Positions 1-12,033 of a stretch of 64,000 bases of DNA are shown piece by piece (the stretch's first letter is position 1; every line of letters begins with the position of its first letter). The position numbers and the translations under genes are program-made. The DNA comes from Allacma fusca. Its lineage: Eukaryota > Arthropoda > Collembola > Symphypleona > Sminthuridae. Location of the stretch: contig OX359245.1 in assembly GCA_947179485.1 (NCBI GenBank), forward strand, positions 2,585,001-2,649,000, read 5' to 3'. The notes under the pieces were generated by a model that worked only from the letters and a program-made list of their open reading frames with translations, ran no database searches and was not told the DNA's origin.

Positions 1-1385
1 ATTTAAGACCACTCTACTCTAATAATTTAAAAATCCTGTCTCAAGTAAATGGGTTTGAAATAAAATAGTTTAAGTTTAGACACCTTGACCAAAGCCCTAA
101 GAGCAAAATAGTATGGATCTTGATTTGGTTTACACCGGAAATAGTACGAAAATTTTACAACATTGGTCAAAAGGGATGTCACACTTAAGATTTCCTTAAG
201 TTCCCACTTTACCGAATATTTAGAAGTTTTGATTTCGGTGAGGTTTCAGCGCATATCAAGGCGAGATATCACGTACTTTTCACGCTTGAACCACTCCATA
301 AAACAATTTGAAAGAACCAGGCGCTGACTATTCTTTAATTTTCATTTTGTCCACTCCGTATGTCATTAAATGAAGATGACATGCTTCAATAGCCTACTAT
401 ATATGCCTATAATTCTACGACGACTGAGCCTACCTATATTGTAGGCTAGGTTTTAAGTGCATATTCTTGCACCCTATTTTGCCTACAAGCCTCTTTAATA
501 AAATCCTCGCACCCTATAAATAGCCTACAAATAGGCCTATATGTAGGATAAGCGGACACTTTTGCCCCTGGGTAACGTAAATCAAGTAAAACAAAAATTT
601 CGTCGTTTGGTAAATACTTGGTTTCCAAACTAATTTTCTGACCACATCGATTAAATGTTATTAAATAGAGTGAATGCTTACAATGCACGCGTTAGTCTTA
701 AAGTTGACATAGGTTGATTCTGGAACATTGGGTGTTAACTGTTTTCCCCCTACCGATGTACCAACTATAACGTAATCCCTAGCAATACCGCGGTGCATTT
801 TTGAGAAATGAGCATTCCAATCAACTTACAATTAGAATTTAGCGCCCTCGTCCTCACTAAAAATCTGCATTAAGTCAAGGGCTCCTCACAACTATAATTA
901 TCACCTTATTTGAGCTTGAACTTGTACTTGCAATTGAATGTTCGGCTCAATTTCGACCTAGTAATTGTATTTAACCATTTGTAAACCAATGCTTTAATTG
1001 ACACCCAATTACCGGAAACTATGTTAATGCAAGCTAAATGGAGTCATTTCACCCTGAACTCCAGATTCTTACCCATGACAATTTTTTATGAGCATAAATT
1101 TTCGAGTATTAACTTGTGCTCACACGCGACAATAAAAATATATATTTCCCAGGCAACTAAGCATAAATTAGAGTATCCTTATAAGCATTTAGCGTGCAAA
1201 TGTTTCAGTTGTTTATTTTTATTGATTATGTTTCTACTGGCTAATTTTGAATTGCCAGTAATAGATTTAAGAGTTGTTCTGATTACAGATGATGCAAGTA
1301 GCTTAAACATTTACAAGACAATCAGAATGAGAATACGTTGTGTTAGTATGTAAATTCGACGTGTGTAGGTGAAACGCATTATTAG
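1..1385. other. Non-coding stretch, no gene recognised
   Basis: I see no protein-like reading frame with recognisable motifs. An island at about 392-560 is enriched in the word TAGGC/GCCTA on both strands. It resembles the subterminal word arrays of the hAT-type MITEs elsewhere in the window, but no inverted partner or target duplication is visible. Position 1378-1385 (ATTATTAG) is the left target-site duplication of the MITE that follows. Confidence 0.4.
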
Positions 1386-2172
1386 CAGCAATGAAATATC
1401 GGGGAAAAAATCTGATTCCAATTACAATACCTGCTGAAATTTATTTCCGATTTAGATTCCGATTCCGATGTATCTAAATAATTAATTTTGAATTCCGATA
1501 CCAATTATTACAAATACTTTTAAATAATTCCGATTCCAATTCCGATTCCATGCATGTAACCTATAATTTTTTATTTTTGTCATTTTCAAGTCATTCGAGA
1601 ACGTCATTTAAACTGTTTGTTTACTCGAGCAAACAACATGTTTTGCAGAGATTACTCCTGTATTCGACCTAGGTCATAGTTTTAAATTAAACGTAATTCA
1701 GAGAAACGTCTTCCCATAGTAACCCAATTGTAAGTTGCTGGAATGCTCAAGATTACAAATGTTACTTGCTGGAGATTTTCAGAAAATTTGGAATCATTTC
1801 ACCACTTGAACAAATTAATTCATTTGTCCCTTGTGCGGTCCATAGTTGTTCCACAGAATACGTTGGAACATGTCTTTCTATTGTACAGATTTCTATTGTA
1901 GCCGTAGTAATCATAAACAAACAATTCTGCTTTTCTTTCCATTTTCATTACTACGATAAAGAAATATGTGGAAGTGTAAAATGTAAAAGTACTATATAGA
2001 AGGTCGTAAAGATCTCTGTATGAATGTATAATGCAATATCAGAAATGGAATCGGAATTCATTGAAATATCATAATTCTAATACCAATACCGTTACTTACT
2101 TTCCAATTCCGTTTAGAATTCCAATACCTAATTTTACAGTATTTGGAATTCCGATTTCAATTCTAAACCCTG
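1386..2172. mobile_element. hAT-type MITE, ATTCCGAT-word family (787 bp)
   Basis: The element is bounded by an exact 8-bp duplication, ATTATTAG, at 1378-1385 and 2173-2180. Its ends begin CAG and finish CTG. About 150 bp at each end is a degenerate array of the word ATTCCGAT/ATCGGAAT (1430-1560 and 2040-2165) in inverted arrangement. It holds no coding sequence. An 8-bp duplication with CAG...CTG ends is the hAT signature; the terminal repeat itself is short and diverged. The right duplication covers the stop codon of the cysteine-rich peptide gene on the minus strand, so the element lies at the start of that gene's 3' UTR. Confidence 0.75.
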
Positions 2173-2176
2173 ATTA

Positions 2177-2524
2177 TTAGGTGCACCGCCAAGGACTTCC
2201 AATTTGTTTTATGCAGAAGACGGAACAGCACTGCGCATGACACTCACATGCATGCCTCTCAGGTCTGCATGGTCCCGGTGGACACTGAAAATCAAATGTT
2301 CAGTCGTTTCTATTCGAAGATATATGACACATAATATATAGGTAAAGTTACTTGATGCTTACGACAGGTGGTGAAGCCAGGGCAAAATTCACAAGTAAAA
2401 CAGCCAAAACCAATAAAGTCAATGCGACTATACGTTTTCTGAAATAGAATATACATTCAGAACATTCGGATAAAATGTATACATATTCAAACGTAATTTC
2501 AGGTGACCCTTACCCGTTTTTCAT
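2177..2524 (-). CDS. Secreted cysteine-rich peptide, three exons
   Basis: Three minus-strand exons join in phase: 2524-2514 (ATG, 11 nt), 2438-2363 (76 nt) and 2284-2177 (108 nt including TAA). The introns are 75 and 78 nt. All splice sites are canonical: donors GTAAGG and GTAAGC, acceptors TTTCAG and TTTTCAG. The product is 64 residues. Residues 1-25 form a classical signal peptide with a basic start (MKNGKR), a hydrophobic core and an ALA cleavage site. The mature part is about 39 residues and begins SPPV. It holds eight cysteines (spacing C-x4-C-x6-C-x-C-x3-CC-x3-C-x9-C), enough for four disulphides. I do not recognise the family; secreted antimicrobial, venom-like or cuticle peptides are all possible, and no activity is claimed. 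A MITE follows directly at the stop codon. Phase agreement over three tiny exons makes a chance model unlikely. Confidence 0.78.
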
Positions 2525-3407
2525 TTTGCAATTGTTTTAGCAAGAAGTACCGGAGAGCTCAAATTGGATTACAAGACTGTCCAAGTATTTTTCAATTAAA
2601 AAAAGCTCGCATCACTTGTAATGATCCTAAAGTGTTTAAACACAGCAAATATGCATTGTTTACTCCTTATTATAAGGCTTCGAAGCGACATTTGAATGGA
2701 AGTCAACTCTTTAAAATACAATGCAAAATAATATAATGTTAATAGCGATTCGATCGTTAAACTTGTTAAAATCAGTTATAACATTGTAAAAGAGATAATT
2801 TGCACATGAAAAGCCATGTGAGCATTTATGCTGTTTTTGATGGCATTACAAATAGACGACACGGGCATGAAAACAATATAAGGGCAATAATAAATCGTAC
2901 CAGTTAAGTTTGGTAGATGCTTTCGTTTACTCAGTTGTTTTGCAATCATTAAACTACTTTGTACAAACACCGTAGTCATCAAGTAATACAAATATTCAAA
3001 ATTCTAAATTAAAAAGGAAGATCATTATTGTGTCAGCCTTTCTTATCATGGATATTTCCAATATTATGTCGGAATCATTGCTTAACTGTTAAAATGAACT
3101 GCGTTGTAACCATCATATTTCTTGCTAAGTTGATCTGCCACAATGGATGAATTACTGTCAATGTATAGCGACGTGACAGTTGATAATGCTTTATACCAAT
3201 ATAAACATCTTTAAATATGTATGCATTACACAATGCCGACAATCAAGTAATAAAAATTAAATGAAAACATTACCATAAACGGGCTTCAATTTCAATTGGT
3301 TGCTACTTTGGATTACGTGACTCAACAGGAGATTACATCATATGTCTGCTCCTACTCCGCCTCATAGAATCGACACGAGTAACTACACGCACATTTAGGT
3401 TATCGCG
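2525..3407. other. Upstream flank of the cysteine-rich gene, no feature seen
   Basis: AT-rich sequence without a recognisable gene. It should contain the promoter of the minus-strand peptide gene, but I could not pick out a TATA box or initiator with confidence. Confidence 0.3.
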
Positions 3408-4555
3408 TTTGCTGACGCTGATTATGATCTTCCAGAAATTGTTGATCTACTCCTCGGAGTGGAAGTGTTTCAGCGAATCGTCGAAGCTGAGCACATTAAA
3501 GGTGGCAATAATCACCCTGTTTCCCAGAAAACTAAACTCGGTTAGATTACTTACTGGGTCGCTGAAGTACTCATCGATGGTAATTCAGACTGTAATTTAA
3601 AGCCTGATAGTTATAATGAATCTCGACACGATACTGCTCAAGCTTTAAGTGAAATCTCTGACCTCAAATACGCGAAACTTTGTTAACACCGTCTCAAGAC
3701 AGTAAAGTAAAGGCGTGGCCCGCGGGTATAAAATTGGGTTATGCCTCAGCTCAACCCGCTCGTGCGGGTTATGGGCGTGTTTAGTGTTCTCTAGTGTTGC
3801 AAATTGCGTTTCATGCTGAGTTATCGTATTTCAACAAGGCGGGTCAGGTCATGCGTTTCGCACATTATGTTGTTCAGGCAGTCACTAAATAATTGTTTAG
3901 TCCGCAAACCGTTTAAATTTCAATCAACGTTTAGGATTTTTACATAAGAATAATTGCTTGAATTATTATTAATTTATTATACAATGCATCTTACATTTGC
4001 TGTCTAAAGTCTTACTGAATTTTCTGAACCTTGGCGTACTCAACTTTCCGTATGTAGCTGCTAGTGTTGTTACAAGTTGTACTACGAACAATAAAGCTCG
4101 ATGTTCTTCGATCTCCGGGATGAACGGTCAGTAATGACTTAAATAAATTAAAATGCTATAAAACACTTGAAGCGCCCGCGCAGGCCGCAATGCGTTGGAT
4201 TGTCTCAACTGAAACTTGAAGAGCTGCGGTCTGGTGCGGGCCTAAAAACGTATTGTCGGGACGGGTTGATGTTTCGGACGGGTCATTTCAGGTGCCACTT
4301 GAGAAACCCTTTCCACTACTTGGTTCATCAAGCGAAATTGTCTAAAAGTGTTTTCTTACAAACGAGGCTTTAATAATGAATAGCTCGGCAAATCGTTCTG
4401 CATCAAGAATCACTTGTATCAAATCATCTTGAATTCGTTCTTCCACTAAAGTTTAAAACTGTTCAAGTCCTACATGTTTCTCACCTACCACTTCAAGGTG
4501 TCTACAAAGAATCTAGTTCAATAACTAAGATGCGTATAGTCTACAGTGGAGGCTA
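3408..4555 (+). pseudogene. BEL/Pao retrotransposon pol relic
   Basis: Two open stretches read as BEL/Pao polyprotein. At 3408-3686 the frame gives ADADYDLPEIVDLLLGVEVF followed by VSQKTKLG, matching the aspartic-protease (DUF1758/A17-like) segment of the Pao family, whose usual form is L-A-D-P...I-D-x-L-L-G-A-x-x-F...Q-N-T-x-x-G-W. The expected Trp after the Gly is a TAG stop here (3534-3536). At 4461-4555 the frame gives KESSSITKMRIVYSGG, matching the start of the BEL/Pao reverse transcriptase (K-E-S-S-x-T-T-K-x-R-V-V-F-D). Sequence between them is not openly coding. A 7-bp stem with 4-nt loop (AACCCGC/GCGGGTT) lies at 3753-3770. No LTR was found. Dead, old copy. Confidence 0.6.
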
Positions 4556-6167
4556 GCGTGTACTCTTAAAGTTGGCGCAGTTTAGGAGGAGCTCATACGA
4601 GTCAATTGGAATCAAATTGGAATATATTTCGTGTAAACGTGTGCCTTAGGTATATATTATCTACAATTTGAAAATCTTGATGATTAGGGATCAGTTGTGA
4701 TGCTCAAATAAGAATTGAGACGTGAACGGGGGAGAGAACTTTCTCCAGACAATAAATACTCATTCGGGACAGCGAGGTTTTGCAAGAGCAAGTTACCCGG
4801 CTGAGCAGTATGGTTCAAACGTTCAAACAAAGACTAGGTTCACCGGTCAGATAAGGAATTTCATAAAATATAAAAATAAATACTTGGACCAAAATATGGA
4901 ATAAAGAGCAATTTCTTTGAATTTGTTGTTTTATTTTAAATTTTAGATGACCGTCTGTCAAAACTGGAGTTATACGTAAGCTGAATCGAGGGGTCATTCA
5001 GGAAGCTGAAGGAGAAATGCAAATTGTTGGAGACAACACTCAAATGTATAAATACAATTTAGTTTCTTTAATACTTTTGTCGTCCACTTTTTAAGCAAAT
5101 AATAATAAAGTTCCAAGTGATAAGGGCTATTATTATTGAAATTATTTTGTTGAACCGCATTGGTTTGATGATTTGTGTGGAACGTTCATTTGTGAATGAC
5201 TATTTTATTTATTGTTTAATTAATTATTAATATTTGATTTGTTGACGGTACAGGAGTGACTGGTAATATTTGCGGTTGTTTTGGAGAGATTTTTTCATGA
5301 GAATGCTGTAACCGTGGCACAGTCGGTAAGGTAAATTAATTTTGATTTCCGGATTGTCCATATCAATGCTCTTCTTCCTGTGGTAATAACATATGTACAT
5401 ATGTTAGCAATGGTTAAGTCGATTTACGAAATCGTGACGAGAAATTTTTAGCGCTTACAATATTTTTGATATGGCAGGGAAATGTCAATGTTACCTCACA
5501 AACGGCGGAGGTGCTAGAAGAAACGGAATTTTGGCAAAATAGTGGTTACTGAGAAATGTGTATTTTTTCCAATTTTGAAAGAGACTTTGTTTATCACCTT
5601 GAAATTTTCTTTTCTCTTCAGAAGGGGCGTATTTTTGACTTGAAGGCTCGTGATATTTAAAATCTATTTTTATAGTTTAGGTATATTTTCAATTTTTGGG
5701 GGTATTAATAGGTCGGACATGATTTGGATTTGCCGGGGGAAAACCTGTGAAGTGACCTGTATCTGTTCTACCTTTGGTTTTGCAGAGAAAAAATAGTTGA
5801 TGTTTTTCAATAGTAGTGTTCGTTGCTCTCAAATAGCTTACCAAAAACTCTATTGTTCAATCACACAAGTATATGTCGAATCAAAAGCTGCTCAATTACA
5901 TAACTGCTCAATTATATATATAGCGGTCGGATTTTTGGGGGAGTGATAAACATATTTCTGACAACGAAAATTTTAGGGGGAAGGGATTATTTTTTTCGAA
6001 ACGGGAATCGGTGAACTTCTCCGCCCAACTTTTGATCCAATCTGTACTTCCGCCAAAGTCACATTGAATTTTCTCATCGGGCCTTAGAGTATTCAGAAAG
6101 TAATTTATTGTTAATTCGTTTGAAAATTGAAAACAATAATTCTAATTTTTGCAGCTCCAGCCTATAG
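4556..6167. other. No gene recognised
   Basis: AT-rich sequence. Short peptide-like runs occur (for example around 4975-5050 and 5480-5545) but none has two supported splice sites or a family match. A fragment near 5930-5990 (GGTCGGATTTTTGG) resembles the end of the CAGGGGTCGGATTTTT MITE family found at 6765. Confidence 0.3.
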
Positions 6168-6344
6168 TCTAAGGATCCTTATTACGTGGGGGATAAGAGT
6201 GCGTTGGCTGCAAGAATACTTTCTGATGAGAATGTAAAATCTACCAAAGAACAAAAAATGGTCAAGAATCAATTCAACCATCTTAGCCCATATATGTACG
6301 TACAGAGTGTTGGTAGTATAATATTTAATTCACCTAAGTTTTAG
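6168..6344 (+). other. Exon-like open frame, unknown
   Basis: A 58-codon open frame directly follows an in-frame TAG just downstream of a good acceptor (TTTTTGCAG, AG at 6153-6154). It reads as charged, protein-like sequence including DPYYVGDKSALAARILSDEN. A possible donor (GTAGTA) falls near 6311. No ATG start and no partner exon were identified. It may be a decayed exon of a host or transposon gene; no family is recognised. Confidence 0.22.
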
Positions 6345-6764
6345 CAGTTAGATAACTGTTTTGAATCCAGTATTTTAAAAGCTTGTTTCAATATTGTTCT
6401 GAAGCTATCGATACTGCACTTAAGGAAGTGGACGTTTATCCAAGTTTTTAACTAGCTAACATCTTTTAGCATGTGTCCATACTACCTTTATATACAGTAG
6501 TTAGTTTCGTAGTAGTACTACGGTATCAAAAACCGTCTGACAAAAACATTTGTACTCAGGGTATGAGCAAACTAATTTTGGCGGAATTTTGAAAATTTGG
6601 AGGGGACACCAAAAATTTTTTACTTGTTAGTTGCACTCCCTTGATCACTATAACATGAGATTGTCTGGGAGCACAGATTTCGAAAACTTTGAAAAAGGAT
6701 TTACTAAACCATTGCGGAATTGCACGTTTTTAGATTATCATTCATCAATACTAAATTGTTTCTT

Positions 6765-7109
6765 CAGGGGTCGGATTTTTGTGGGAAGCCAATAAGATTC
6801 TTCCCATAGAAAAAATATTTCTGACAGGGAAACACATTTCCCTGCAGGGATAAATTCATTGATTTTTTTGGCAGGTATTTTCAAATTTATTGACGTATTT
6901 TAGGGATATTTGTTAGGCAAACAGGGATTTTTAGATTATTTGACGACTTGCAGGGAAAATGTTTTTTCCAACAGGGATTTTGAAAATCGTTGACCTTTTC
7001 TTCAGTAAGGATTTTTGAAATTGTTGAGGACCTCCCGGTAGGGACATTTGAATCAGCAAGGAAATTCAGAAATAATCTTCCAGGGAGATTTATAAAAATC
7101 CGACCCCTT
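6765..7109. mobile_element. hAT-type MITE, CAGGGATTTT-word family (345 bp)
   Basis: The start is CAGGGGTCGGATTTTTGT and the end is the inverse, AAAATCCGACCCCT plus one changed base. The flanking 8-bp duplication is exact: TGTTTCTT at 6757-6764 and 7110-7117. The interior is a run of the word CAGGGATTTTT and variants about every 40 bp. The same family occurs as a duplicated unit at 62665-63577. Confidence 0.75.
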
Positions 7110-7426
7110 TGTTTCTTGACACCCTGTACATATATTTACTGGATGTAAATTAATGTTAAACAATAAATGTCATACTACTGAAGTATGCAGTCATTGAAGA
7201 TTTTTCAAAATTCTAATAAAAACACTTCATTATACATTTGTACACACCTGTGTGAATACTGATGAGTGAATGATCGTCATCATATTTTTAGGCAGCATAA
7301 ACCAAATATATTTGTTAAATATATAAAGACTTTATTGACACTGCTTATCAACAGAAGTAGCCATACATTGACTCAATATACTATTTCCTAGTGTATTACA
7401 TCATATATGTATGATAGTATAATGTG

Positions 7427-7657
7427 TTATGAATTTCTATATAAATGATTATTACATATTAAAGCACCACTTTTTAGCACTATTGCTACAACTTCATCAA
7501 TAACAGAATTTGAAATTCTAAATCTTTTTAGAAATTTTACAAAAATTTTTGAAATTGTTCCACGTGCACCTATATACAATCCTATTGTTTCAATTTCACG
7601 TAAATTGAATTTACTTTTCAAGTAAGGTATACATGGATCATAAATAGATTTTTTCTC
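7427..7657 (-). pseudogene. LINE reverse-transcriptase protein C-terminus relic
   Basis: The minus-strand frame reads from a GAG codon at 7657 to a stop at 7427. It contains KSIYDPCIPYLKSKFNLREI and then ETIGLYIGARGTISKIFVKF. The I-G-A-R-G-x-I core, an Asp/Glu-rich lead and a following Leu/Ile-rich helix match a C-terminal segment seen in many animal R2-like or other endonuclease/RT retroelement proteins. No RT motifs remain upstream. Old fragment. Confidence 0.45.
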
Positions 7658-10600
7658 GTAGCTGACTACTCATAAATATAATATATTACTCATAAGTATA
7701 ACTGCGGGAATAATAAGTGAGAATATCGCATTAGTTCCTCCCATCAGTATTCCTTGAGGATTCCAAACTCGAGCATTACACGGCAGTTCTTATTGTAAGC
7801 ATATGCAAATACATATACTTAAACATGTGTAATATGGATATGTAAATCTGTAAAGTAAATTTATACACTGTGATCCTTCGAGTGACTGTGTTTACGAAGG
7901 AGGAGGACAGTGGGTGTTGGAGAGTCAAGAGAGTAAGACTTAGACTCAAATAGTATTTGAGAGTCACAATATATTATTGTACACTGACAATATTGGTTAT
8001 TATTAAACCAATTATTGTAATATTATCACACCCAAGGTATACATGTGTAGTATCAAACGTTATCACCCCTGGTTACATAATTACTCGTATCACTTAGATC
8101 GTACCCCTTATTAGCGAGTGTTCATAATTAGGAAGTTAGTGAAAGGGACATCCGCCGAAAAAGACTATTTAGTGCGTTCCGCATAGTTTAAAAATTAAAA
8201 TGTTAATTTATATTGAATATTCTTGAATTTAAAGTCAAATTTAAGGATTTTCCTGATGTTACATCAATTTAATTTATCCCCATTAGCCCATATACGGATC
8301 TTCTCTCATTTATTTTCAAATTAGGTTTGAACCCCTAACTCAAAATGTACGGGGACTAAGAAAATGAAGGAAATCCACGATTGGTTTTTGAAATAGTCAA
8401 ATTCAAAATTGTATCCTCAAACTTACCATTTGTTTTCAAATAACTACAAGTCCTCGGTTGTTGGGAAATTCCCGATGATTCCGAAAACCGATAAGCTATT
8501 CAACAGTTCCGTATGTTAACAATTATGGGAATGGCTCAAAAGAATAAGAGCAATGTTGGGAAAAATCGTCTTCAGGAGCAAATATGGGCAAACGTAAATC
8601 TTCTCAACTGGCCATTTTTCCATGGACGGCTTGTCGTTAGAACAAATATTTATACTTATAATTTCTTAGCGACTCGTGTGAACATCCTTTAGTCGAACAT
8701 TCCGACAACAGGAAAGTTTTTAGATATTTTTAGAAGATTTCATATGACTTTTGAATTTCATCCACCCTGCGTCACGCCGACACTCACTTCAACTAACTTA
8801 AACTTAACACTGAAACCACTAGTTTTTCGGATTTTGAAATTCATCCATTCCTTTAGAACATATATAAAGAGGATATTTACTGAAAACGAGCTTAAAAGAG
8901 TATTTTCTGAACAAAATTTGGTTGTGTCATAATTAAAGCCAAATGGGGAATTCTATATCAGGAAACGATTTTGACCCCTTCTGCAGCACAAATTTAAAAA
9001 TTTGTCACTGAAATAGCTTTTAGGAAATCTGTATCCTTATCGTTGCTTTTATGCTGAATTAACATTATTGTGGCTAAAGATTTTTTACACTTGTGAATCA
9101 TGCCACTATAACGTAATGACGCCTGCTTTTGCGTCCTTGGATAGTTACTAGTAAAAATAAACAAGACGGTAAGTTAAATTTAAATTGGACTACAGACGAA
9201 TAATGTGCACATTTGAAAATGTTTTAGAATATTCCTAGTAGTTATTCTAATGCCAGATCTCTAGTAACGTCAAAGTAATTCATAAATATCCGACAAGAAA
9301 ATTAAAAACAAAATAAAGAATACAAGTAAACTCGCGGAATGTACGATTGTGTCGGAATGAAACTTTGTGAGCTGAATTTTCTGAGAAAACAATACTCTTA
9401 ATAATAATAGTATAGAAAAGAAGATTATAACAATTCATCATCTTTGCACATGTTAGAGGAAATGTTTGAAAACATGCTTTCTAATATCATTAACATTTTC
9501 TTTCTATTTTGCAATTATTGAGTACAAGAAAACACACTTTTCTCCGGAAATGTTCGTTGTCATTCCTTTCAACCCAATTTTAGGTTTTATTAGGATTTGG
9601 GTGGGGAAACAATTTTATCCCACCGAAGGTTCCTTCGAGTTAGGAAATCCTCTGGAGGAAATAAGTGTCCTGTTACTGTCCCCAAATACCAAGCGGACAA
9701 TAATTATTTTGGTCGCAAAAATGTTTGGTCCGCTTCCGTTCCGGAATAACACCGGGACAATTGTTGTATTCCGAAACCATCGCGGCAACCCGTCCTGAAC
9801 CCCTAATTCCTATTATATGTAGATACACATAAGTTAGTTTCAACTATAAAAGATGATTTGGCATAAAGCGCTTTATTTTTATTCTTATTATTTTGTCAGA
9901 GCATCCTATTCTTAGTTTATTTTCATTTTTTAACTGTACAATGACAAAATGACATCTAAATTGTTTCAAGCCCACGCCGAAGGCACACGTAACAGTGTTG
10001 AGAGAAATTCGGAGTCTGGAGCGCAAATGTGAGACCAAATTTTTTACAGTATACAAAAAATGTACACAAATGGTATATGGATACATCTATGAACCCAAAG
10101 AAATTCAAATAAAATAATGGATTTGGTAGGAAAATTTAAATTTTCAATTTTTTGGATTATGAAACAAAAATGATTTTTAAGAAATACCTAATTAAAATTA
10201 TAAAATTATAAATTATAAAATTTTAAATGCAAATTTAAAAAGCTCCGGGGAGAATTATAATTTTTTTAAGAGTAGGGGAACCCGTTATACGGAATCTCCT
10301 AAAACAGCATTTTTCCTGATTTCTCAAATTGCGTTTGATCCTTCTAGTGCAAATTCTCTGTACAGAACAGAGAATGAAGTGACTCCAATTCTGGAATGTT
10401 TTTGAAACAGGTGAGCTGCTGGGAGTTGCAAAAGTTTTTTTAAAATTTTGTTATTTTATTCAATCCAAGTCTTCTCATTCACCTGTCAATTTCCATTAGA
10501 TATTTAAATTTTTGTATTTTACGGATAATTCAAATCTGCGAAACTTAAAAAAAGATCAGTAAAGGAATTCTGTGTGTCATATCAGTTTAGTGAGAATTTA

Positions 10601-11017
10601 GGATGCAAGCTATTATGTTTGAAATAAGATTTGATATTCAACGTTTGCCAGTATGGATGAATGCCTATCTACCTAGCAACTGCTCATGGTATGAAAGAAA
10701 ATGCTTGAAAGGGTGTTGAAGCTTAATTGATAATTTTTTAAAATCTTTAATTATTAAAGCGGATTGAAAGTAATTATTTAAAAAACAATTGATTCACTTC
10801 TTTTGTGGCTTGAATACTTTTCATTGAAATGTGCATACTAATCAGTAATTTTTGTTAGTTATTCTGAAACTAAAGTTCGTTTTAAAAATTGTGTACTTAA
10901 TAAAAACATGACTCATAAAAGATTTGACTCGCCAAGGTTGTAGAATATTGAGTTCGAGCGTTTCTCAAAGCGTTTTTACTACATTGACTCAGGACAAAAG
11001 CATTTCAATTAAGATTA
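7658..11017. other. No gene recognised
   Basis: AT-rich, without supported genes. A short imperfect stem (ATTGGTT...AACCAAT) lies near 8000-8016. A GTCCC/GGGAC-rich island at about 9595-9800 resembles the GTCCCG-word repeats at 24834, 44181, 59856 and 63866. Open frames here (for example near 8744 and 9466) have low-complexity composition or arise from that island and are not annotated. Confidence 0.3.
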
Positions 11018-11478
11018 TTACAATGTAGTTCTAATAGGTACATATACTGTAACATGCTTAACTGTCAATCGAAGCTTTTTTGTTGTTACAAATTTGAAAA
11101 AGAATAAAATCGTAAGCTTGGAATTTTGAAATAAAATTGTATAATAGACAATTGAACCATTTCCTAAAGAACCGTATTGCAATATATCTGAAGCCCAAGA
11201 AATAAGTACAAATATCCATACTTTTATCCCTGCTGGATTTATTATGCTAAATATTATTCTAATGAGATCAGTCTCCTTCACAGTTCTGTATCTTAAAGTG
11301 ATGGTACGTGCTTCGGCGTCCTTGTTAATTGTAATAAACCTTAAATTTATTTCATCTAATGATTTTGTTTGCCAACAAAAAAAATAATGTCGGGATTCCA
11401 AATCCATTATAAAATTCGGACAAACTCCCACCAATTCCCATAATTTTCCATTAAGAGTTTTCAGACGATAAAATGAAA
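11018..11478 (-). pseudogene. Possible ionotropic-receptor-like fragment
   Basis: An open minus-strand frame of about 150 codons has no usable ATG at its start. It contains SRHYFFCWQTKSLDEI, a spacer, then GIKVWIFVLISWASDILQYG, a strong membrane helix. A hydrophobic strand with a Cys, about 50 residues of spacer, then P-x-x-x-x-V-W-I starting the first membrane segment recalls the region before TM1 of divergent arthropod ionotropic receptors. The conserved pore and later segments are not visible. Another membrane protein is equally possible. Confidence 0.25.
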
Positions 11479-12033
11479 TGAAGTTTTACAAATTTAAGAG
11501 GATAATTACCTTGATTTAATATTTCTGAACAATATACCTCTAATAATTAATAATTATTGCCCCATAAAGTTATAAGTTAATTGGCCTTGTATAATATCAA
11601 TCTGAACTCTCAAAGAGAATTTACGTTAAGTTGTTTCTGAATTCATACAATACTGTTTACAATTCTTACACATATCTTTGTCAATTGTCCTTAAAATCTT
11701 CTGGTGTGGAGTGAAAGTTCAAATATTTCTTGATTGTGCTATCAAATACCGAATATTCATCAGTAATTACTTTGTATTTATGTATATTCTTTTCATATCA
11801 CAAGTATTACTGAATGGGAACCCCTTGAGATTTAAGGTGTTTAAAAGAAACAAAATCTTCATATTGCATTTTTTTAAACAAGGATGGCACACAATTTGAG
11901 CAAATACTCAATACTTCCAAGAACGAATATACAAATATCTTATCAAAACAACCCCGAAATTAAATTGGTTCTGAATTTTTTAGAGATTTTTTTTATCTAT
12001 GTCCAATGGAGTTTTTAACAATGATTTTCAAAA

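Noticed and set aside
9466-9798. 110-codon plus-strand frame
   Set aside because: Most of it is a GTCCC/GGGAC word island; the start is not ATG and no motif is present.
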